NCBI RefSeq assembly: GCF_000189635.1
Contig: NW_002476317.1
Location: 558,001 to 622,000 of the forward strand
Length of the DNA stretch: 64,000 bases
Reading direction: 5' to 3'
From: Tetrahymena thermophila SB210
Lineage: Eukaryota > Ciliophora > Oligohymenophorea > Hymenostomatida > Tetrahymenidae
Below are positions 22,393 through 34,400 of the stretch, in pieces; position 1 is the first letter of the stretch, and the number at the start of each line of letters is the position of its first letter. The translations under genes and the position numbers were made by a program. The notes beneath the pieces were generated by a model that ran no database searches, was not told the origin of the DNA, and saw only the letters and a list, made by a program, of their open reading frames with translations.

Positions 22393-25300
22393 TCAGTGAG
22401 GGTTAAATTTTTACTCCTCTTCTTCCTCTTCGAAATCATCAAATTCATCTGGTTTAATATCTTTATGACGTCCAAAATCATACTCTTATGATTAAACTAA
22501 GTGAGGAGAAGGAGTTGAATAAAAATTCTTTTATTATGCTGCTTATTATTATTATTATCTCAACAACTTATCTGCATCTTGTTCTTTTAGTAGATTAGTT
22601 TATGGTGTTTAGACTTGAGATGCTTCACCTTCTTAATAATTAGCAAATAAACCAATAAATTCTACCCCAAGTTTTGTATCAAAAGGTAATTATATCTTTT
22701 CTAAATTAGGTTTTTTACGTGCAACATTATGTTTAATAACTATGTCTGATCCTACTAAGACTTTAGAGGCTATAGAGGGATTTTAATGTTGTTGATGTTA
22801 AGCTTTTTCTTAAAGTTGACTACGATTACTTGCAAGCTATTCTTCAGCATTAACATCTAATTAGTTCACATATTCATTTATGTTATATTTTTTTTACTTC
22901 AATATATCGTTATTGTTATAATCATCATCGAATAAGGGATCTTCTGGAGTTTGTGTTTCTGTTCCTTACCTTATTAAATAAAATATAAATAAATAAATTT
23001 ATAAATTATTTTAGTGGGTGCTTTCAATTACTTGCTTATATGGGATTTTGATCTATTTGTGCGGCCTATTTTAATTTTGTAATAAAATTTTAGATAAATA
23101 TAAATTTTAATATTAAATTTACTTGATTTAGGACGGGTCAGCTACACCTCTCTTGATTATATTTATTATCTGTCTTCATTAAGATTAAAAGCTACAAAAT
23201 ATATAATTTAAATTGATTTAAAAAATTATTTAAAAATTTTTATTTTACTCTTAGATATTTATTCTTCTTAGCTTTTTAGTAAGGAAAATTAATCTAAGTT
23301 AAATTAATCTGAAAGTTTCTTTGGTTTCAATAAGCCTAAAGTTATTTAAATAATCCATTTTCCTTAATTATATATAGAAAAAAGAATATTAATTCATACT
23401 TGAGTCATTAGAAAAAATAATATCATTTTTTTCAACTGAAGTTTTTTGAAACATTTCTTTCACTGGAATATCTTCTCCACTTTCTTCTGATTCACTAAAC
23501 CCCAATCCTAAATCTTTATTTGGTATTTATATTAATTTATCATTAAAATATTTTATCTGCTAAAAGTTACTCTTTGGTGGTAATTTATGTCTAGAAGGAG
23601 GTCTTAAAGGATTTTAAGTTGATTCACCTAGCTGAATGTCGTGCCTAGGTTTGATAGGACCCTTCTTTATTAATGTAAATTTTAATTAAGCTTAAAATTT
23701 TAAAAACTTACATTTGCTCCTATTCCTTCTACATTAAATGTATTTAGCTTTTTACGACAAGGAGGCCTTTGCATATTTTAAAATTAGGCAAAATCAAAGT
23801 TATAATCAATTACAGAAGAATGAAAATCTTCTTTTTTTTCTTCTTTTTCATTTTAATTATCTTCGAATTCATAAGGAGTTTGGTTTTAAGATTTTTGTTT
23901 TCTCGGATCTAATGAGCTTAAAGAAATATCAATATTTTAATATATATCCTATTGAGGTGCTTTTGAAAAAGAAGTGGATGGTTTTTAATTATAGGAAACA
24001 TCTGATTGATTTGTGCTATAAATTCGTTTTCTACTACCCGTGAGTTTTTCTTAAGGTTTGGATTTGCTGATATAAAAATTCTTTAGAGTCTAAGCACTTA
24101 ATTTCTCGTAAGGGCTTTTAGTAGATTTATAAAAATTTTCAGAAGTCTCTGCAAGTTTTTTAGGTTAAGCTATTTTTTTAATTAAAAAAACAAAAAAATA
24201 ATTTAATTGATGTATTTTTTATTCTTTGAAATGATATTTGTTCAATTTAGTTTAATAAAAATAAATAGAATTTAAATTGTTAAAATATTGATTAATTGCT
24301 TACAAAAATTCTAACCGATGTATTTTAATAATCTTTTTTTGAGATTGTTAAAACTCGATTAAAAATAAAATTTTTTAAATATACACAAATCTGCTAAATT
24401 AGGCATCAATCCTTGTTTATTTATTGATAGCCACTGTAAAATTGGAAAATATTTGTGCAAAAATTTTAGACATAAATTTAATCTTAATTAAAATTCAATC
24501 CTGAAAAATAAATGTTGATGTAATGGATAGATGAATCCTCAAAAAGCAGATTTGACTGTATCGTAAATATCTTGTTGTAATAGTATCTTACATAATTTTA
24601 TTTTTCAGTTAGATACCAATAATTTAATTAATTTAATAGTTACTTGAAAGAGGTTTTTGTTTTTGTGAAGAATATATTTCGTTGGGAGATTTTGGCCTTG
24701 AATATTAATTATTTGTAATTTCACCTTATTATTATTTAGATTAGTTTATATAGGAATCCACTCTTTAATTTGATTGGACAGAAAGCCTTTATTACTTTAA
24801 ACTTAATTATTAGCCTTGGTTTTAAGAGTTTAATTTTGCATTTTATTTTAATTAGTCGTTAGAGTATTTTTCCCCATAAACCGGAGATTCCTACTAAGAT
24901 GTAAATTCAGAAGAGGAGGATGATTTTATCTCTTCACCCTTGCCTTGAAGTAGCAGATTATCTAAATTACTTTCATTTGAAAAATCTATTCGCTTAGATA
25001 CTTCTTAGCCTTTTTTAATTTTCATTTGTGTATTGCCTTACATTCCTTATTTTTCTTTTTCAGACGTACCTAAGTAATTCTGCATTACCTATGAAGGCTA
25101 CTTTGATTTTTATTAATGTATTGAGTATTGTGTTGATGAATATTATGTTTGTGCAAAGCTGTGAGGCTACTATTAAGATTTACTTAATTCTTTTAATGGC
25201 TATGGTGTTTAAAATTGTGGCAATTTAGTTTCATTTTAGTTACTTTGGTTTTATTTGCTTTTAGAAATATAAGAATTTTATTGAGAGCCTATAGATTTAC

Positions 25301-25717
25301 CAAACTAGTAAAAATTATTAGAGGATGATTGAAATTGAGGATTCGCTTGCTATTAAACATTAGCTGCATAAACAGTAGATGTTTAGCTAGTTTTTTTTTA
25401 TATAGGAGTTGAATATCTTTGCTACTCATCTTGCTAACCTTTATCTATTCTATGGCTATTTTATGCTGTCTATGGTTTTAGATTGTAAACTTGTTATAAA
25501 TTCATAACTTAATGACGAACTCTATCTGAAGTTGAAGGCCTTTAAATACTAGTATAATATGGTGAATCCCTATTTTATTTAAAAAATTAATTGCTAATCA
25601 CTTCCTAATTGCATATTTGTGATTTTAAATCATTTGTAATCTAACTTACTTTATCTTTTATGTAAATACTTCTTATTGTTGCAACTATTGCGCCTAGCCT
25701 TGCTAAGATCCTTTCAT
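22393..25717 (-). CDS. long low-complexity Gln/Ser-rich protein with acidic tail
   Basis: Unrecognised gene; the 5' end is uncertain. Model (- strand): 25717-25650, 25569-24644, 24169-23712, 23664-23400, 23362-23249, 23191-23123, 23065-23032 and 22969-22393. Phases close to give 836 aa from the ATG at 25717. The frame stays open upstream of that ATG (VDRPQSNRNDPSSRQ), so more 5' exons are likely. An alternative donor at 24617 is also phase-compatible. The N-terminal half is Gln/Ser/Asn/Lys-rich. The middle is basic and Pro-rich (KPRHDIQLGES). Near the C-terminus there is one more ordered segment (TKLGVEFIGLFANY), then a Gln run and an acidic tail (DEFDDFEEEEEEQ). Such proteins are often intrinsically disordered. 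No motif gives a function. A long hydrophobic frame on the opposite strand is an antisense shadow. Confidence 0.65.
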
Positions 25718-26510
25718 TTGCTAAATTTGTTAACTTATTTATCTAGAGGAAGGATCATTTCTATTAGATTAAGGTCTGTCAACACTATAATTTATTTTAT
25801 TGAAATTATATTAATTTTATGCTTTTAAAATGATTCTTTTTTGTATACTAACTACTTAAAATAAATATATTTGTATAATAATCACTATGGCAGTGTGATT
25901 TTGATAATTTCAATAAAAATAAAATAAAAAAAAACCCAATCAATTTATAATTATTTTAAATTGAAAAAGTGATGAATAAACTTGAAAATGTAGATTAAAA
26001 AAAGCAAATTAAAGTATTTAGATATTAGTAAAATTGGTATTTTAACGAAGAAAATGAAGGGGCCAATATATTGATTAAATTGTTAGTTAGAATTAAAATT
26101 AATAAACACAAAAGATATTGGTTTATATTTGATTATTATTTATTTGTTTATTGTTAATTAATAAAGGAAATAAATATACTTTGTTTAGAACGGCTATAAA
26201 TTTGTTGTTGGAATCAAAGTATTTGCTAAAGGCTTCTACTATGGCACAATGTTAGGATTTTGCTACATTCTTCTCGCAGAAGACTGATGACTATAGCTCC
26301 GCTCTCTAGTCTTTTAATTTTATTGCATTTTTTGTTTAAAAAATTAAGGCCTTCACTTTCCAATTTATAATTGCAAATGTTCGTTTGCCCTTTTATTAGT
26401 TTTCCCCTTTTTTGTTGTTATTTCTTATATTTTGAAGATATTTTGTCGTGTTTTAAAGTATATTTCTTTATTACTTTTATTTATTGTTATTATTATTTAT
26501 AATTAATCAT
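25718..26510 (-). other. probable upstream exon(s) of the preceding - strand gene
   Basis: Two stretches look coding on the - strand. About 25860-25718 continues the exon frame of the low-complexity gene (KAQNQYNFNKINYSVDRPQS) without an ATG. About 26510-26180 is less AT-rich than true spacer and is open in two - strand frames, one starting MINYKQQQQQ at 26510 and one containing QRAELQSSVFCEKNVAKSQ. The latter ends at a plausible donor GTATAT at 26183. No join between them closes in phase by eye, so I cannot decide whether they are 5' exons of the same gene or a separate short gene. A + strand frame across 26170-26452 is also open. Confidence 0.35.
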
Positions 26511-27822
26511 TTATTAAATCGAGTGTAGATAGCTAATGTTATTGATGAGCAATCTAAGTATTACCCACTCTTTTTAATTAAAGGCCATCCATTTTTGTTT
26601 TATTATTACCAAAATCAATAAATAATTTATAAATTTTTAATAATAAAAATACATTTAACCATTATTTATTCCAAGGGAGAATGAGAGATGAGTTGATAAT
26701 TGTTTGAATTTACATTTAAACCAATTTAATTCAGTAACTACAAATTTTTCTAGACTTCTCTTTATTTACCTACCAAATAGAATAATCAAAATTTAACATC
26801 CTATTTACTCAAAATTCTAGGCTCCATTTATTTTTTTTATTATCATATATTTTCACCAAATAGTTTTTAACGGATAATTTTATTTAATTTATTTTATTGT
26901 ATTTTATTTCACAAATTTTTTCACATGTTAAAAAGACTTTGAGACTCTAATTATATTATAATACAAATATTAAATAGAAACCTTTACTTTTAAAGCTTTT
27001 AAAAAATTAAATATTTCTGATGTAACATAATGTAATATTTAAATAAATATTTTAAAATAATTTTTTTAATTGTTTATTTATTTTTAAAAATATTAAAAAA
27101 TGTATTATTTATTTGCAAAAAAATGTAAAATTTTTATTTTTAAAATTAAATTTATTTTTTTTAAAATGAATTTTTTAATAACTTGCTATTTATTCTATAA
27201 TTCTAATAATTTTTTATCAAAAAATTTCTTTAAAATCATTAAAATTTTTCCTTTAGAATAAATGTTTTATAGAATAAAAATACAATATATTTTTAATATA
27301 TTTCCTCTTTTTTTTTCTTCTCCTACATCCTTGTTTTATTAGCTTTACAAATTGTTAGCTTATTTATTCTATTAATTATTTATCATATATAAGCATTATT
27401 TTAAAAATGACTAATAATTTCTATTTTATCAAACAACTTTGTTTAAAACTATGATATATGACTTTAATTTACTAATTATTTCTACATTTTTAGTATAAAT
27501 TGTCTATTAAAAATATTTAATAGACAATATAAGATCTACTTAATCACGACTATTTAGGAAAATTTGCATATATTTTGATATTTTTTCAAATATTAACATT
27601 ATTTATTACAATATATTATTAATAAAAATTTAGATTTATTTTTTTTTGTTAAATCATGATAAAAACAATATACATACTTATGTGACTAAGGATATATTCA
27701 TATTAAAGAGTCCTTTTAAGATTTGTGAAAGATTTTTTACTTTTCTTTAAATAAATATAAATATACAAAATATTAATTAAATAAAAAGTTTAAGAAGTAT
27801 AGTAAAAGAAAAGAAATTTCAA
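26511..27822. other. divergent promoter/intergenic region
   Basis: About 1.3 kb of extremely AT-rich DNA between a - strand and a + strand gene. It must hold both promoters. The only defined structure is the perfect inverted repeat at 27499-27528, listed separately. No coding frame or RNA gene was recognised. Confidence 0.55.
27499..27528. repeat. perfect 13-bp inverted repeat (hairpin)
   Basis: ATTGTCTATTAAA, then AATA, then TTTAATAGACAAT: the arms are exact reverse complements with a 4-base loop. It lies 295 bases upstream of the tyrosyl-tRNA synthetase start, inside a divergent intergenic region. It could be a regulatory cruciform, a transcript hairpin or a mini-transposon remnant. No flanking target duplication is obvious. 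Confidence 0.85.
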
Positions 27823-29770
27823 ATGGATACAAAAATCAACTACTTGACTGGTGGATTGCAATTTAAGCTTCATGACGATATCGAAGAAGAAGTAGTTTAG
27901 CTTAAATAAAATCTTTAAAGAATGTATAAACCAATAGCACCCTCCGTAGATTTAAATGCTGCTTTTGACCCTTAACCCAGCAAGTATATATTAAATTATA
28001 AGCATAAACGTTTAATAATTTTAAAAAGAAAAAATAACTAAAATTGCTAAAATTATTTCTCAAATTACAAACTAAAATCATTTTAAGTGGACAATATTAA
28101 TTTAAAAATTTTTATTAATAATAAAGGTTATCTTTGAAACAAAGATTCTAACTCATTAAGAGTTTTGCTGAAGAAATAATTCAAGAAAATGAACTCGTAA
28201 AGTTATTATCTACAAAGCAATTCCCTATTTGCTATGATGGATTCGAACCATCAGGTAGAATGCACATAGCATAAGGTATTATGAGAGCAATCAATGTAAA
28301 TAAGCTTGTCGATGCAGGCTGTATTTTCATTTTTTGGGTTGCTGACTGGTTCGCTTTACTTAACAATAAAATGGATGGTAAATTTTTATAAAATACATGA
28401 AACCAAATAAACTATAAATCAAATGAAAAATCGATTGTTTTTATTTCCCTCAAGCTCATATTACTTTTATAAATTTAAGGTGATTTAGATAAGATTAGAA
28501 CAGTTGGTCGTTATTTTATTGAAACTTGGAAAGCTGCAGGAATGGTAATAAGAATAAAAATAAAAAAGATTAATCTTTTTATTTAGTTTTTAGAGGAAAA
28601 CAAAGACAAATAAATTTTTTTTAAATATCTTAGAAAATGCACAATGTTAAATTTTTATGGTGTTCTGACGAAATCAATAAGAAGTCAAACGATTACTGGC
28701 TTCAAGTCATAGATGTTGCTAGAAAGTTTAATATCACAAGAATGAAAAAATGTTCTTAAATTATGGGAAGAGCCGAAAGTGATGAATTAGCTGTCTCCTA
28801 ATTGTTATATCCTGCTATGTAATGCACAGATATCTTCCACTTAAAGGCTGACATTTGCTCTTTGGGTTTAGATTAACGTAAAGTTAATATGCTTGCAAGA
28901 GACTATGTTGCCAAGCCTGATAATAACTACAAACTTCACACTCCTGTTATTGTTTCTCATCGTAATTAAAATATTTAAAATTTTTAAATAATAATTTTAA
29001 AATTAATATTCTGTTTTTGCAACCCACCCACATAAAAAATATAAACTTATCTAATATTCTAATCTTGTTTTTTTATTTAAATGAATTAATTCTCTTAATC
29101 TAAAAATATAACTAAATTAACTTTTATATTTAGTAAATATGCTTTAATTTTTAGATGAATTATATTTAATTTATCAAATAAAAATTTATCTTTTTTTGCT
29201 GAATATTTTTTTAAAATTAAGATATGCTTAGTGGTTTAAAAGAAGGATAAGCTAAAATGAGTAAAAGTGATCCTATGAGTGCAATTTTCATGGAAGATAC
29301 TGAGGAAGATGTCAACAAAAAGATCGATGGTGCTTACTGCAAGCCCAAGGAAGTTTACTAAGAAGATGGTAAAACTTTTGTTAATCCTATTATGGATTAC
29401 ACTAAAAGCATTGTATTTGGTGCTTTCAATAAAATTGAACTTATCCGTAAACCCGAAAACGGTGGCAACATGTAAATTATAAATAAATTTAGAGATATTT
29501 TAATCATATTATTATACATATAGTACCTACAACACTTACGAATAACTTGAACAAGATTACATTGAAGGAAAGGTACATCCTGGAGATTTGAAGGCTGCTG
29601 TTAAAATTGCCCTTAACAAATTAATCCAACCTGTTCGTGATCATTTCTAGAATGACCCTGTTGCTAAGCAACTATTATCTCAAATTAAATTATGGCAATA
29701 GTAGAAATTACAAAAAGAATAATAGTTGTTGTTGCAATAATAAAAAGAAGCAGCTGCACAAGCTTAATGA
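27823..29770 (+). CDS. TyrRS: tyrosyl-tRNA synthetase (cytosolic, eukaryote/archaea type)
   Basis: Six exons: 27823-27983, 28127-28377, 28480-28544, 28634-28961, 29222-29471 and 29524-29770. Phases close to give 433 aa. It charges tRNA-Tyr with tyrosine. The class I catalytic core is plain: [16 protein letters not shown] at about residues 87-102 contains the HIGH-equivalent, followed by [35 protein letters not shown] and [15 protein letters not shown] hold tyrosine- and tRNA-recognition residues. [14 protein letters not shown] at about 279 is the KMSKS loop. This is the archaeal/eukaryotic form, without the bacterial S4 domain. There is no C-terminal EMAPII-like extension; instead a short Gln-rich tail ends the protein. 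No targeting peptide, so it is probably the cytosolic enzyme. The third exon is only 65 nt. Confidence 0.95.
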
Positions 29771-30165
29771 AATTATTTCTGAAATAATTTATATTATAAT
29801 TTAGTATCAACGAAATATTATATCCAAGTATATAAAATATTTTAAAATGCATAGTTAGTTAATCTCAAAAATAGTATTTATTAGCATTTCTCATAAAATA
29901 AAATAAATTTTCTATCAATTTTAAAGTATTTGGAAATTAAAAATGTGAATGAATTTTCCAATTTTATTAAGAATAAAATTTCCAGTTTTTAAATTAATTT
30001 TCTTTATTAAACTAAATGTTCTATTTAAGATATAAAAAATAATATTTTTAAAATTTTTAATTATTTCACTTTTTTGAAAAATTAAAAAAAGTTTAAACTA
30101 AAATTAATCAACTTTTATTTAATTTTAATAAATACAAAAATTTTCTTTTAATATTTCAAAATTAT
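29771..30165. other. intergenic spacer
   Basis: AT-rich spacer between two + strand genes. No features beyond A/T runs. Confidence 0.5.
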
Positions 30166-30821
30166 ATGAATTGCTTAAAGTAGACATTAAGGTCTCAGCT
30201 TAAGCAAAAAAGGGCTGATTTTGTTAAGTCTCAGACTTAGAGCTAGTTAAAATAAATCGAAGAAGATGTTTCAAAAAATTTATAGAGTTATATAAATATA
30301 ATTAAGTCAGAATTTCCAGATTAAAAAATTATTTTAGCAGGTTTTTATCCTATTTAAAGTGAAATCAATTGTATAGAAGTGATAAAAAATTTACAGGATC
30401 AATATACTTGCGCTTTGCCTGTTCATTTTAAAAATGAGGAATTAAAACCCCTTTATTTCAGGGAATTTAAATCAGATACTTAGCTAATTATAGGCCATTA
30501 TAATATTCCTATTCCTTCAGAAGACTCTCCTTAAGTTATTCCTAACATTATATTAACACCATTTTTAGGTTTTGATAAGTTAACTCTGCAAAGAATAGGT
30601 TTTGGTGGAGGTCATTTTGATAGAACTATAAAATATTTTAAAGAAAAGTAATTATTAAAAATATTTTTAAATTCTAAAATAATTATTTTTAAATTAGTTA
30701 AATTAAGCTTAAATTCGTTGGAATAGGTTTTTAATGCTAATATATTTAAGATCTCCCAGCTGAAGAGCAAGATGAGCCTTTGGATTGTATTATAACTGAA
30801 AAGGGAATCTACTTAAAATGA
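30166..30821 (+). CDS. MTHFS: 5-formyltetrahydrofolate cyclo-ligase
   Basis: Two exons, 30166-30647 and 30698-30821, with a 50-nt intron. Phase closes to 201 aa, the usual family length. The enzyme converts 5-formyl-THF to 5,10-methenyl-THF with ATP, returning the storage folate to one-carbon metabolism. Diagnostic motifs: N-terminal KQTLRSQLKQKRADF, which matches the R..lr..R family start. IILTPFLGFDKLTLQRIGFG runs into GGGHFDRTI, the conserved GyGgGyYDR nucleotide-binding loop at about residue 142. Near the end, FVGIGFQCQYIQDLP and DEPLDCIITEKGIY match the family C-terminus. The acceptor TTAG at 30697 was chosen over the later AAG because only it keeps the frame. No targeting signal; probably cytosolic. 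Confidence 0.93.
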
Positions 30822-31437
30822 ATTTAAATTATTTAGTAAAATAATAAGTTTTATTTTATTAAATCATTAAAATTAATTGCAAACTAATTAATAGTAAATT
30901 TGATAGTTAAAAATTATTTTAAGTGCTAAGTCTATTTTTAAATTATTAAATATACATTTTAAATTAAATGTTGATTCAAAAATGCTATTCAAATAAGTTT
31001 TAAAATTATTTTATTTTTTGATTAAAAAAAATATTACTTATTTTTTTATAACTTTGGATAAATAAAAAACATGTTTGATATATTGTTTTACTGATTGATT
31101 GATTAAATTCTGGATATTATTTTTAACGAGTATAAAAAGTAAAATAGAATGTTAATAGAATATTAATTTTCAAATTTGATGAATTTTGGTTTAATTAACT
31201 TATTTAATAATGAATTTGATTTCGCGCGAGACTTTATAAAGTTTAATTTGTAGCTTGCTAGATAAACTAAAGTTGATTATCTAAAAATTATTTATAAATG
31301 CTTTGATTTACATTCATTTATTATTAAATTAAAACTATATCTTTTTTATATCATTCAAATCATACATATTCCAAAAACAAACAAATAAATAAAAAAATCA
31401 ATCAAATAATTGTTCTCAGAATAGTGTTTATTATAAG
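30822..31437. other. intergenic region and promoter of the MSH6-like gene
   Basis: AT-rich spacer. The only GC-rich feature is the TTTCGCGCGA element at 31220-31229, listed separately. No gene or RNA seen. Confidence 0.55.
31220..31229. promoter_or_regulatory. E2F/DP-like site (TTTCGCGCGA)
   Basis: TTTCGCGC is the E2F/DP consensus (TTTSSCGC). The core here, TCGCGCGA, is palindromic. Four CpG/GpC steps in a row are striking in DNA this AT-rich. It sits about 210 bases upstream of the ATG of a mismatch-repair gene. E2F factors drive S-phase and repair genes in many eukaryotes. Binding here is inferred. Confidence 0.6.
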
Positions 31438-34400
31438 ATGCCTCCTAAAAAGACTAAATCAAGCGAAGTAAAAGAAAGCAGATCTTCTTCTAAGAAAAAT
31501 GTTATTGATTCTGAAGACAGTGAAGATCAAGCTATTAAGAAAACACCTAATACTAAAAAAGGATCAAATGCTGCAAATGCAAAAAGTGTTTTATCAAAAG
31601 AAAGCTCAGTTTAAAAAAGCAACTCATCAGATAATAAAAGAGCTTTAAAAAAAATCTAATTAAGTGAATCTGAGGGAGAAGATAAAGAGCTTTTTCCCAC
31701 AGCACCTGCGAAAAAGAAATCTGCTCCTGCTCCCAAAGAAATTATAGTTAAGGAAGAAGAAAGTAGCGAAGATGATTAAGTTGTGAAAATTAAAAATAAT
31801 AAAAATGGATCAGCTGCTGCTGCTACAACAACAAATAAAGTTGCTAAAAATAAAAAGAAAATTAGTGATAATGAATCTTGTGATGAAGAAGAAGAATAAA
31901 TGACTAAAAATAAAAAAGCAACAAATTAAGCTAAAAATAAAAAAACTGACAAAGAAAATGAAACTAAGTAGACTACCTAACGCTCGTCAAGAAATTAGAA
32001 AAAGATTTCTTACAAAGAAGAAGATGAAGAAGACGAATACACTCCTGAATAAGAAGATGAAGATTTTAAGGATGAAGAAGTTGATGAAGTTGAAGAGGAT
32101 GAAGAAGAAGGAGATGAGCTTAACTCAGATGATGATTTTGAAGAATAAGGCAAAAAGAATAAAAAGAATGGATAAAGAAAAAATAATAAAAAAGCAAATG
32201 GAAGAAGTGAAGGCGCAAATAATGAAAAAGCTGCTAAAAAAATTCATAAGGCTCCAGAAAATGCTGATGACAATCACATAATAGATGTATAAAAAGAATA
32301 AGGAAAATTGGATATAGAAGATTAATATGAATTGCCATACTTTTTAACAAAGAAGTATTTAAAAGATGCAGAAGGTAGACCAGTAGACGATCCTGAGTAC
32401 GATCCATCAACTCTGTTTATCCCTATATAAGAGTTAAAAAAGGAAACACCTCTTTTCTAGTAAATTTGATATTAAAATTTAATAATATAATAAAAATGTT
32501 TTTTTTAAAATAAATTAATAGATAATATTGGAAAATTAAAGTAAAGCATTTTGACAAGGTAGTGTTTTTTAGATTTGGAAGAAATTTTGTTTGCTTTTAT
32601 ACTGATGCCATTCTGATGAAAAAGCTCTTCGATTGCTATATTGGAGTCTGGGGCAAAAGACCTGTTGCTAATATTTTCGATAATCACTATCGTTTTTATG
32701 TAAAAGAACTTCTCGAAAAAGCAGATAAGTCTTGTTTAGTTGTAGATTAAGTTCAATTTTCAGATGATAGATCAAATGAATAATATCTTATTAAAGTAAT
32801 TTTTAGTTTAAATAATAAAAAATTAATATTTTTTTTTAAAGAGAGAAGTTACCTAGATTATAACTAAGGGTACTTATACTGATTATGTAGATAATGTCGA
32901 AGATTATAATGCAAGATATTTAATGTGTATAGTAGAGAGTGAAACTGATCATTCATTTGGTTTAGTTCTTATAGATTGTACAACCCATCAAATATATTTA
33001 GATGATATCAAAAATGACCCAGCAGGAAACCAAATTCGTACAATTTTAAGAAAAATGAAACCTGTTGAAATTCACTCAGTCTTTAATAATCTTTCTGAAT
33101 AAACTAAAAATATTTGCAAAACAACATGCAAACCATAATTTACATTTGATAAATCGTTTGAATTTTATGAGCTTTAAAGTATTTTCGAAGAGCTTAAAAA
33201 TGAGTTTAGAGAGAAAATTCCAATTAATAATCCCGATAGTATGAAGAAAAGTAATTAAATGGAGATAGAAAAACCCAAGGCCAACAAGAAAAACAATAAA
33301 AAAAATAATAAAAAGAAATAAAGTGATGATGATGAAGATGGATCAGATGAAAGCTCTGATGAAGAAAAATCAAAAAGCTTAGTAGATGAAGAAGATGATG
33401 ACGGAAGTGACAGTGAAGATGATATTGAAAACCTGTACAAGCCTGAAGTTAAAAAAGAGCCTAAATTTACTTACGGTGAACTTAGCAGCGATTATCCTTT
33501 ACTATTGAAAGATATAGAGGAAATGTACAACATAGATAAAAAAAAATTTGAGGAAGAACTCTAAAAAAAAGCTAATAGGAAGCAAAAAAATTCTCAAGAT
33601 ATGTAAAATGAAGAAGATGATGATGAACCTTGCTTCGACATAGAATACCAGTATTATATGATGCTTTAAGCATTAATGCTTGGAGTAATTAACTTTAGAC
33701 ATTATTTTTCAAAGTACCAAAAATATTTTATTTAATTAAATTTAAGCTAAGCTACTTGAGAAAGCTGAAATTGAATGATAATGTATTTAGACTTGGTTCC
33801 TTTTCTCTTTTAGATTCAACTGTTTAAAAGAATACTTTTCTCCATTTAGATGCTCATGCAATAGAAAATTTAGATATTTTCGAGGTCAATTTATAAAACC
33901 GTGTTACTTCTGAAGGGTATAAATTATAGATATTAAAAATAGTAAAAACATTAATAATTTCAATAATAAAGGTCTTTGATGTCTTTTATTGATTACACTA
34001 AAACTCAATTCGGAAAAAGAATGCTTAAGAGATGGCTATCTTATCCACTAAAAAGTATATAGCAAATAGAATAAAGGTAAGAAGCCATAGAAGATTTAAT
34101 GAAAATAGAGGATGTAATTGAGTAATTTGATAAGAAACTCAGTAAATTAGGAGATGTCGAAAGATAAATTAGCAAAATTTTTAACTCATCTTAGAAATCA
34201 AGACTTAAACCTACTTCTTTTGAAAACTTCTCAAATGTCAGATTAAAAGATGCTTATTCTTTAGTTGAGGATTTAAAAAATTTAGAAGAAATTTTACTTA
34301 TTTTCAAAGATTATTAAGACAAGTAATTTTTATTTAACATTAATTATATATTCAAATTAAATTAATACTTTTAAAAATAGTTTTAATTCAACTAAACTCA

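Noticed and set aside
23738-24043. 101-codon + strand ORF
   Set aside because: It is complementary to the coding exon 24169-23712 of the - strand gene and has no independent support.
24512-25972. Multi-pass membrane protein gene on the + strand
   Set aside because: The - strand frame over the same bases encodes a hydrophilic Gln/Ser/Lys-rich protein typical of the organism. It joins in phase, through plausible introns, to seven further exons. The + frame is T-rich and lacks homology cues, so it is read as an antisense shadow.
31958-32281. Lys/Met-rich + strand ORF
   Set aside because: Off-frame reading of the acidic N-terminal tail of the MSH6-like gene.
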